In this document: piece after piece, positions 49,970-55,643 of the stretch
How positions within the stretch are numbered: the stretch's first letter is position 1
How the letters are laid out: each line of letters begins with the position of its first letter
Translations under genes and position numbers: made by a program
NCBI GenBank assembly: GCA_945862505.1
Contig: CAMAYJ010000008.1
Location: forward strand, 1 to 55,643
Reading direction: 5' to 3'
Length of the DNA stretch: 55,643 nucleotides
Origin: Bifidobacterium breve
GTDB lineage: Bacteria; Actinomycetota; Acidimicrobiia; Acidimicrobiales; Acidimicrobilacustridaceae
Notes under the pieces: generated by a model
Seen by the model: the letters and a program-made list of their open reading frames with translations, nothing else
The model's database searches: none
What the model was told of the DNA's origin: nothing

Positions 49970-50764
49970 ATGCTTCTCGCTGTTGATGCAGGAAACACAC
50001 AAACGGTTGTAGGTCTCTACGATCTCGATGGTGGAACCGCAGCCGGGCGTCGTCCAGAAGCGGGCCTTCTTGACCATTGGCGGATCTCTACCGCTGCCGA
50101 TCGCACCGGCGATGAGTACGCGGTCATGTTGCAGGGCTTCCTTGCTCTCCGGCGTAACAGTTTTTCGGATATCGATGGGATTGTTATTTCCTCTGGTGTT
50201 CCGCAAGTAACTGCCACGTTGCGTCAGGTCACTGCGCGTCACTTGGATTTTGAGCCAATCGTCATTGGTCCCGGCGTTCGCTCCGGTATCCGCATTGACT
50301 ACGACAACCCTAAAGAGGTCGGTGCTGATCGCATCGCGAATGCTGTTGGCGCGTACGACCTTTACGGTGGGCCGACGATCATTGCTGATTTCGGAACGGC
50401 AACAACATGCGATGCCGTTTCTGAAGACGGGGTCTACCTCGGTGGCGCGATTGCCCCTGGCATCGAAATCTCAATGGATGCGTTAGTTGGCCGGGCATCG
50501 GCATTGCGAGCCGTGGAACTGACCGCACCGCGCAACGTTCTGGGAAAGTCCACGGTGGAATCGATTCAGTCGGGCGCTGTTTACGGGTTCGCCGCACAGG
50601 TCGACGGTTTATGTGACCTGATCGAAGCGGAACTCGGAACATGCACGGTGATTTCCACCGGGGGACTAGCGGAAACGATCACGCCGTTCTCAAAACGCAT
50701 TCAACACACCGAACCGTGGTTGACGCTTCACGGTCTTCGGTTGATTTACGAAAAGAACGTCTGA
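49970..50764 (+). CDS. coaX: Type III pantothenate kinase
   Basis: From ATG 49970, 9 nt after GGAGG, the protein has 264 residues: LLAVDAGNTQTVVGLYDL (phosphate 1), GADRIANAVGA, IIADFGTATTCDAV and GAIAPGIEISMDALVGRASAL. It phosphorylates pantothenate in CoA synthesis and needs no feedback inhibition. ATG 49952, overlapping nadC, is an alternative start. It converges with the polyprenyl synthase gene. Confidence 0.95.
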   Translation: MLLAVDAGNTQTVVGLYDLDGGTAAGRRPEAGLLDHWRISTAADRTGDEYAVMLQGFLALRRNSFSDIDGIVISSGVPQVTATLRQVTARHLDFEPIVIGPGVRSGIRIDYDNPKEVGADRIANAVGAYDLYGGPTIIADFGTATTCDAVSEDGVYLGGAIAPGIEISMDALVGRASALRAVELTAPRNVLGKSTVESIQSGAVYGFAAQVDGLCDLIEAELGTCTVISTGGLAETITPFSKRIQHTEPWLTLHGLRLIYEKNV

Positions 50765-50780
50765 GGCTTCGCTTCGCTGG

Positions 50781-51806
50781 TTAGGCCGCAGAGCGAACAG
50801 TGCCGAGCAAATGTTCAGCAGCGGCTTCGAGAGCAGTGACTGCTTCGGTGCCCGCGTACGGAGCCAGTGCACGCTGGCCCGCTTCAACATAGGAACGAGC
50901 GGTGTCGAGCGAGTCTTTGACCGACAGTGATGAACGCAACAGCGTGCGAGCACGACCAAGCGTGTCGGGATCTTCGACCGGTTCGATGGAACCGTCTGTG
51001 GGCGCCAGTTTCACCAGTAGCGAGCGAAGCTCATCGGCTTCGGTGCCGCCAGCAGCAAGTGTGCGAATCACCGGCAAGGTGTAGGTGCCTTCAACGAGGT
51101 CATGGCCTGCAGGTTTGCCCAGTTCTTCATCGGTGGAAGTGACATCGAGAAGGTCGTCGACGATCTGGAATGCCATGCCGAACGAATTTCCGAATGTGGT
51201 GAGCGCATCGATCTGAGGGCGAGGAAGATTGGCGACAATTCCACCGACCCGACATGCCGTGCCGAGCAGTGATGCGGTCTTGCCATCGATAGAGCGCAGG
51301 TAAGCGTCTTCGGTGCGGTCCATGCTGAACGCGTGTTGCAGTTCAAGTATTTGGCCCTCGCACAGTTTGGCGATGGTTGCAGCGAGCAATCCGGCAACTT
51401 CGGTTCCGAGCGAGGCAGCAATCTCAGAAGCTTTTGCCAGCAAGTAGTCGCCAGCAAGGATGGCCTTGAGGTTGCCCCAACGAGCGTTGACACTTTCGAC
51501 GGTGCGACGGGTCGTGGCATCGTCCATAACATCGTCGTGATAGAGCGATCCGAGGTGGACCAGCTCAACTGACACAGCACCCATGATGACCTCGGGGGTG
51601 GCGGCGCCCATTTCGGTGGCTGAGGTTGCTGCCGAAGTGACGCAGAAGGCAGGACGAACGCGTTTGCCGCCGGCGAGAATTAAATGGCTAGCGACTTCGG
51701 TCAGAAACGGGTCTTCGGTAACCACCGAGGCCTGCAGCGCATTTTCAACCCGGGCAAGGTCAGCCTGAAGAACGGGCAACTGGAGGAGGGGCGAGGCGCT
51801 TGCCAT
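50781..51806 (-). CDS. Polyprenyl diphosphate synthase (trans-type)
   Basis: The 341-residue protein shows [12 protein letters not shown], the first Asp-rich motif [14 protein letters not shown] (DDxxD) and the second [33 protein letters not shown]. It adds isopentenyl units; the long-chain type (Ala/Leu before DDxxD, size) suits menaquinone side-chain synthesis. A -10 element lies 6 nt before ATG 51806. Confidence 0.94.
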   Translation of the reverse strand: MASASPLLQLPVLQADLARVENALQASVVTEDPFLTEVASHLILAGGKRVRPAFCVTSAATSATEMGAATPEVIMGAVSVELVHLGSLYHDDVMDDATTRRTVESVNARWGNLKAILAGDYLLAKASEIAASLGTEVAGLLAATIAKLCEGQILELQHAFSMDRTEDAYLRSIDGKTASLLGTACRVGGIVANLPRPQIDALTTFGNSFGMAFQIVDDLLDVTSTDEELGKPAGHDLVEGTYTLPVIRTLAAGGTEADELRSLLVKLAPTDGSIEPVEDPDTLGRARTLLRSSLSVKDSLDTARSYVEAGQRALAPYAGTEAVTALEAAAEHLLGTVRSAA

Positions 51807-51812
51807 GGCGCC

Positions 51813-51818
51813 ACGTTA
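51813..51818 (-). promoter_or_regulatory. -10 element TAACGT, leaderless type
   Basis: On the minus strand it is followed by 6 nt and ATG 51806. Confidence 0.6.
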
Positions 51819-51925
51819 GGCCCGCGGCCGGTTCGGACCTCAACCGGGCGGACAGGTTCAGAACGCCTTGTGACAAAGGCACGGCGAAGGTGGTTTTCCG
51901 ACGAGGCGATCTCGGAGGTGATGGG

Positions 51926-51931
51926 TACACT
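51926..51931 (+). promoter_or_regulatory. -10 element TACACT of clpC
   Basis: It is 38 nt before GTG 51969 and would give a leader of about 30 nt. Confidence 0.4.
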
Positions 51932-51968
51932 CACGTCACGTAACCCCGTCTGGGAAGCAGGTCACAAA

Positions 51969-54488
51969 GTGTTTGAACGGTTCACCGATAGGGCCCGCAG
52001 GGTCGTCGTGCTCGCACAAGAAGAAGCGCGACTCCTGAACCACAACTACATCGGCACTGAGCACATCTTGCTCGGGCTGATCCACGAGGGTGAAGGCGTT
52101 GCCGCCAAGGCCCTCGAGTCCTTGGGCATTTCGCTCGAGGCTGTGCGTTCGCAGGTCGAAGAAATCATCGGTCAGGGCGGCTCATCGCCGAGCGGTCACA
52201 TCCCGTTCACGCCGCGTGCCAAGAAGGTTCTCGAACTCTCGCTGCGTGAAGCACTGCAGCTTGGCCATAACTACATCGGCACCGAACACATTCTCCTTGG
52301 TCTCATCCGTGAAGGCGAAGGCGTTGCTGCTCAGGTGCTCGTCAAACTTGGCGCCGATCTTTCTCGAGTTCGCCAGCAAGTCATTCAGTTGCTTTCTGGT
52401 TATTCCGGTCCTGGTCCGCAACAGGGCGAAAAGGCCGGAGCTGCCACTGGCGGTTCGAGCGAAGCGTCACCTAGCGGTTCCGCAGTCCTCGATCAGTTCG
52501 GTCGTAATCTCACCCAACTCGCTCGTGAAAAGAAACTCGATCCGGTTATCGGTCGTGCGCGCGAAACCGAACGCGTCATGCAGGTCCTCAGCCGTCGTAC
52601 CAAGAACAACCCTGTTCTTATCGGCGAGCCCGGCGTTGGCAAGACCGCAATCGTCGAAGGACTTGCTCAAGCAATCGCGTCTGACCAAGTTCCGGAAACG
52701 TTGCACGGCAAGCAGCTCTACACGCTCGATCTCGGCGCGCTTGTTGCTGGCTCGCGTTACCGCGGCGATTTCGAAGAGCGTCTCAAGAAGGTGCTCAAGG
52801 AAATCAAGACACGCGGCGACATCATTCTGTTCATCGACGAAATCCACACCCTCGTTGGAGCTGGTGCTGCCGAAGGCGCCATCGATGCGGCCAGCATTCT
52901 CAAGCCAATGCTTGCTCGTGGTGAACTCCAAACCATTGGTGCCACCACACTCGACGAGTACCGCAAGCATCTCGAAAAGGACGCTGCACTCGAGCGTCGG
53001 TTCCAGCCGATCAAGGTTGAAGAGCCCACCGTCGCCCACACCATTGAAATCCTCAAGGGTTTGCGCGATCGCTACGAGACCCATCACCGCGTCACCATCA
53101 CCGATCAAGCTCTTGTTGCTGCGGCCAACTTGGCCGACCGCTACATCGCCGATCGTTTCCTTCCCGATAAAGCCATTGACCTCATCGACGAAGCCGGTTC
53201 GCGTTTGCGTATTAAGCGCATGGAAACGCCACCCGATTTCAAGGAACTCGAAAACGAAATCACCAAGGTCGTAACCGAGAAGAAGGAAGCGGTTGAGGCT
53301 CAGCAGTTCGAAGAGGCCGGACGCCTGCGTGATCGCGAGAAGGAACTTCTTGCGCAGAAGGAAACCAAAGAGCAGGAAATGAAGGACTCCGGCATCGACT
53401 TGTTCGACGAGGTCGACGAAGAAGCAATCGCCGAGGTGCTTTCACTCTGGACCGGCATTCCCGTTTACCGACTCACTGAAGAAGAAACTGCTCGTCTTCT
53501 GCGTATGGAAGACGAACTGCATAAGCGAGTCATTGGTCAAGAAAACGCCGTCAAGGCAGTGAGCCAGGCCATCCGTCGAACGCGTGCTGGCCTCAAAGAC
53601 CCCAAGCGTCCTTCAGGCTCGTTCATCTTCCTCGGCCCATCGGGTGTCGGAAAAACCGAACTGGCCAAGACCCTCGCCGAGTTCTTGTTCGGCGATGAAG
53701 ATTCGCTCATTTCGCTCGACATGTCCGAGTACCAGGAGAAGCACACCGTCAGTCGTCTTGTCGGTTCGCCTCCCGGCTACGTCGGTTACGAAGAAGGCGG
53801 ACAACTCACCGAAGCAGTGCGTCGCAAGCCGTTCTCGGTGGTGCTTTTCGACGAAATCGAAAAAGCGCATCCCGACGTCTTTAATACGTTTTTGCAGATC
53901 CTTGAAGAAGGACGACTCACCGACTCACAAGGTCGTTCGGTCGACTTCCGCAACACTGTGCTGATCATGACCTCAAACCTCGGTACCGCCGATCTTCGCA
54001 AAGCCAACATTGGTTTTGGTAAGTCCGACGAAGCCGTGTCATACGAGCGCATGAAGGAAAAGGTCAACGACGCACTCAAGGCGCATTTCCGCCCTGAGTT
54101 CCTTAACCGCATCGACGACACCATCGTGTTCCACGAACTTTCCAAGGCCGAGGTCACGACCATTGTCGATCTGCTCATCAAGCGAGTCACCAAGCAGCTT
54201 GAAGGTCAGGGCATTGGTCTTGAACTCACTGAAGCGGCGAAGTTCCTGCTGGCCGACAAGGGTTACGACCCCACGCTGGGTGCTCGTCCACTGCGTCGTG
54301 CCATTCAACGCATGGTGGAAGATCCGCTTTCCGAGCGTCTGTTGTGGAAAGAATTCCGCGCCGGTCAGAACATCGTGGTCGATGCCGAACCCGATCCCGA
54401 AACCGGCGAGCGCATCATCGTGTTCCGTGCCACCGAGGGCTTTGAGCCCCCGCCCATGGAACTGGCAGAAGCTGGCGCTCCCGAATAG
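51969..54488 (+). CDS. clpC: ClpC ATPase
   Basis: From GTG 51969 the protein has 839 residues. Two Clp-N repeats ([33 protein letters not shown] and [20 protein letters not shown]), AAA-1 with [15 protein letters not shown], a UVR middle segment ([18 protein letters not shown]) and AAA-2 with [17 protein letters not shown] and [19 protein letters not shown] are complete. It unfolds substrates for ClpP. The frame opens to 51684, but the added sequence is antisense to the polyprenyl synthase; an ATG at 51921 is less likely than GTG 51969, which begins [11 protein letters not shown] as in the family. Confidence 0.96.
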   Translation: MFERFTDRARRVVVLAQEEARLLNHNYIGTEHILLGLIHEGEGVAAKALESLGISLEAVRSQVEEIIGQGGSSPSGHIPFTPRAKKVLELSLREALQLGHNYIGTEHILLGLIREGEGVAAQVLVKLGADLSRVRQQVIQLLSGYSGPGPQQGEKAGAATGGSSEASPSGSAVLDQFGRNLTQLAREKKLDPVIGRARETERVMQVLSRRTKNNPVLIGEPGVGKTAIVEGLAQAIASDQVPETLHGKQLYTLDLGALVAGSRYRGDFEERLKKVLKEIKTRGDIILFIDEIHTLVGAGAAEGAIDAASILKPMLARGELQTIGATTLDEYRKHLEKDAALERRFQPIKVEEPTVAHTIEILKGLRDRYETHHRVTITDQALVAAANLADRYIADRFLPDKAIDLIDEAGSRLRIKRMETPPDFKELENEITKVVTEKKEAVEAQQFEEAGRLRDREKELLAQKETKEQEMKDSGIDLFDEVDEEAIAEVLSLWTGIPVYRLTEEETARLLRMEDELHKRVIGQENAVKAVSQAIRRTRAGLKDPKRPSGSFIFLGPSGVGKTELAKTLAEFLFGDEDSLISLDMSEYQEKHTVSRLVGSPPGYVGYEEGGQLTEAVRRKPFSVVLFDEIEKAHPDVFNTFLQILEEGRLTDSQGRSVDFRNTVLIMTSNLGTADLRKANIGFGKSDEAVSYERMKEKVNDALKAHFRPEFLNRIDDTIVFHELSKAEVTTIVDLLIKRVTKQLEGQGIGLELTEAAKFLLADKGYDPTLGARPLRRAIQRMVEDPLSERLLWKEFRAGQNIVVDAEPDPETGERIIVFRATEGFEPPPMELAEAGAPE

Positions 54489-54511
54489 GGAACCAGCGTG
54501 ACCAAGCAGTT

Positions 54512-54544
54512 GAAGGAGCCCGGGCCCAGTGCCCGGGCTCCTTC
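54512..54544 (+). terminator. Terminator after clpC
   Basis: A perfect 14-bp stem (54512-54525 with 54531-54544) with a 5-nt loop lies 23 nt after the clpC stop. The T tract is short (CTTCGCG). Confidence 0.7.
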
Positions 54545-54553
54545 GCGTCGTGC

Positions 54554-54584
54554 CCTACCAGCGCCGAGGACTTGCGCTGGTAGG
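54554..54584. repeat. Perfect 11-bp inverted repeat over the LppM promoter
   Basis: CCTACCAGCGC (54554-54564) and GCGCTGGTAGG (54574-54584) are separated by 9 bp. The right arm covers the first four bases of the -10 TAGGTT at 54581. It may be an operator or a second terminator stem. Confidence 0.65.
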
Positions 54585-54586
54585 TT
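54581..54586 (+). promoter_or_regulatory. -10 element TAGGTT, leaderless type
   Basis: It is followed by 7 nt and GTG 54594 of the lipoprotein gene. Confidence 0.6.
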
Positions 54587-54593
54587 GCGCGCT

Positions 54594-55355
54594 GTGTTTC
54601 GCAACCGTCGGCTGCTGCGTGTCTTCGCGCTAGTTGCGCTTGTCGTTGTCGCCGGTTGTCGTGTCCAGATCGAAACCCAGATCGACATTGGACTTAATGG
54701 CCAAGGAACGATCACCCAAGGCATCGGCTTCGATGACACCGCCTTGAAGCGTGTCGGTGATCCGGCGCGAGCGCTACGCGCTGATGATCTTGTGCAAGCG
54801 GGTTGGGAAGTTGACGCAGCTTCAAAAGAAGGAGACCTCACCTGGATACGCGTGCATCAGTCGTTCGAGACACCTGAAGAAGGAACGGCGCTGCTCGCGC
54901 AGTTGAGCGGTCCCGATGGGCCCTATCGCGACATGCTCATCACTCGGTCTGATGGGTTCCTGTCGACATCAGTAAAGGTCACCGGACAGATCGACACCAC
55001 CGCTGGTCTTCAGATGTTCGGTGACCAACAGTTAGCGACCTCATTGGGTGGCGATGCGTCGGGTGGGTTGCTCGCAAAGATTGAAGCCGAAGAAAAGGCA
55101 CCGCCAGCTTCGATGGTTGATCTGAACCTCGTCGTGAATGCGGGGAGTTCGACGAAGACCTATAACGCGTCATTCACGGACACCGACACACAGTTGGTGA
55201 AGGTCAGTTCTTCACGGGGAAAGCTCCTTCAGATCCTCGAAACCCTTTTCGTTCTTGCGCTCGTCGGTCTCACTGCCACGGTGATTGGCCTCCGGTATCG
55301 CAAGCGCCGCCTGCGTACCCGTCGCCTCATGCACTCCCGCGGCCGGCGCTGGTGA
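54594..55355 (+). CDS. LppM-like lipoprotein (DUF3153)
   Basis: GTG 54594 gives 253 residues with a lipoprotein signal (VVVAGC, Cys22), an outer domain starting RVQIETQIDIGLNGQGTITQGIGFDD, typical of LppM/DUF3153, and a C-terminal membrane helix (about 215-237) with a basic tail. LppM of mycobacteria affects phagosome handling; here its role is likely envelope-related. A frame from 54498 would include the terminator hairpin and push the signal inside, so it is rejected. Confidence 0.82.
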   Translation: MFRNRRLLRVFALVALVVVAGCRVQIETQIDIGLNGQGTITQGIGFDDTALKRVGDPARALRADDLVQAGWEVDAASKEGDLTWIRVHQSFETPEEGTALLAQLSGPDGPYRDMLITRSDGFLSTSVKVTGQIDTTAGLQMFGDQQLATSLGGDASGGLLAKIEAEEKAPPASMVDLNLVVNAGSSTKTYNASFTDTDTQLVKVSSSRGKLLQILETLFVLALVGLTATVIGLRYRKRRLRTRRLMHSRGRRW

Positions 55356-55403
55356 GCGTCCTCGTTGGGTGTGCATTGGGTTGATCCCCAAGAGCCCACT
55401 GAA

Positions 55404-55433
55404 TTGGGCGGCTCAAAATTGATTATCGATACT
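55404..55433 (+). promoter_or_regulatory. Possible promoter of a small RNA
   Basis: TTGGGC (55404-55409) and GATACT (55428-55433) are 18 bp apart, which suits a sigma-70 promoter. Transcription would start near 55440. Confidence 0.3.
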
Positions 55434-55439
55434 CCTTAG

Positions 55440-55556
55440 AGCAATCGGGCGGAGGGTTCGATCCAGTTCTCTGAGTGGCTCCAGCGTTCACCGGCTGATC
55501 GATTCAGCTTCCAGATTTGAACGGTGCCGCTCCTTCGGGGGCGGCACCTTTCGTTT
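55440..55556 (+). ncRNA. Candidate small RNA between lppM and radA
   Basis: A stretch of roughly 115 nt lies between a promoter-like pair and a strong intrinsic terminator. It contains hairpin GCTGA/TCAGC near 55488 and no ORF of note. It could instead be the trailing end of the lppM transcript. No RNA family is recognised. Confidence 0.3.
55523..55556 (+). terminator. Intrinsic terminator upstream of radA
   Basis: An 11-bp stem (55523-55533 with 55538-55548, one wobble) with TTCG tetraloop is followed by TTTCGTTT. Confidence 0.85.
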
Positions 55557-55584
55557 GGGCGCCATGAGTGTCTCGCCTGATGCG

Positions 55585-55590
55585 TAGGGT
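55585..55590 (+). promoter_or_regulatory. -10 element TAGGGT of radA, leaderless type
   Basis: It is followed by 6 nt and GTG 55597. Confidence 0.55.
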
Positions 55591-55596
55591 GTCGCC

Positions 55597-55643
55597 GTGG
55601 CCAAGCTCCGAGCAGTGTTCCGTTGCACCGATTGCGGCACCAG
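55597..55643 (+). CDS. radA: DNA repair protein RadA, first codons
   Basis: GTG 55597 opens a frame of 15 codons that runs off the window: VAKLRAVFRCTDCGT. The start matches the RadA (Sms) N-terminus, in which the CxxC is the first half of its four-Cys zinc finger. RadA is a RecA-like branch-migration ATPase. With so few residues the call rests on the start alone. Confidence 0.65.
   Translation, partial: MAKLRAVFRCTDCGT

Noticed and set aside
51684-51968. N-terminal extension of clpC
   Set aside because: It is antisense to the polyprenyl synthase start and contains the clpC promoter; the family starts at [11 protein letters not shown].
52467-53108. 213-codon frame antisense to clpC
   Set aside because: Shadow of a highly conserved gene; no domain of its own.
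55449-55470. GGGTTCGATCC resembling a tRNA T arm
   Set aside because: No acceptor, D or anticodon arm can be drawn around it.
1-55643. Insertion sequences, phage genes, CRISPR arrays, toxin-antitoxin pairs or defence islands
   Set aside because: I looked for transposase, integrase, repeat-spacer and short toxin-like pairs and saw none.

Overview
The window looks like a chromosomal segment of an actinobacterium, most likely of the Acidimicrobiia type. The evidence is a WhiB-family regulator, a GlnR-like OmpR regulator next to two glutamine synthetases, GlnE, a DUF4244-type Tad pilin, a zinc anti-sigma factor paired with an ECF sigma factor, an LppM-type lipoprotein, and moderately high GC with few rare codons. 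Lineage assignment is by gene content only. I see no insertion sequence, phage gene, CRISPR array or rRNA; the segment reads as core genome. One tRNA gene (Thr, anticodon CGT) is present.

Layout. 1-2292 (minus): luciferase-like oxidoreductase (partial), CcdA, TlpA-like thioredoxin, then a WhiB7-like regulator with a long leader (2293-2522) that carries the parts of a transcription attenuator. 2722-7896: acyl-ACP thioesterase, Mrp ATPase divergent from IscA, a shortened xanthine-dehydrogenase-like fusion, RidA, a small membrane protein, a cold-shock protein. 7897-19311: nitrogen block with GlnR-like regulator, GlnA2-type and GlnA1-type glutamine synthetases separated by a putative GlnR operator, then a secreted nuclease-like lipoprotein, nitroreductase, amidohydrolase, GlnE and glutamine-dependent NadE. 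19343-26418: unknown helical protein, sigma-70 factor, membrane proteins, HAD hydrolase, and a Tad pilus operon (ATPase TadZ-like, TadA, TadB, TadC, pilin, TadE). 26392-35338: Mrf/YprA-type helicase, STAS protein, NhaA, acyl-CoA dehydrogenase with a cupin, TopA. 35391-39944: MFS transporter, Tmk, DNA polymerase III delta prime, tRNA-Thr, ECF sigma and anti-sigma, a 44-residue membrane protein. 39949-50764: a long same-strand array of cofactor genes (metalloprotease, tilS, hpt, folE, folP, a dead phosphatase, folB, folK, DUF2520, panC, panD, nadB, nadC, coaX). 50781-55643: polyprenyl diphosphate synthase, ClpC, LppM-like lipoprotein, a possible small RNA, and the first codons of radA.

Two themes stand out. 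First, about sixteen genes that begin transcription units have a TAnnnT -10 element ending only 6-8 nt before the start codon, the arrangement expected for leaderless mRNAs; this also fixes several start codons. Second, the leader of the WhiB7-like gene has a short upstream ORF, an alternative pairing segment inside that ORF, a small hairpin and an intrinsic terminator, matching the logic of ribosome-mediated attenuation. A tyrosine-phosphatase fold with its catalytic Cys replaced by Ala sits inside the folate operon and may be the least described protein here.
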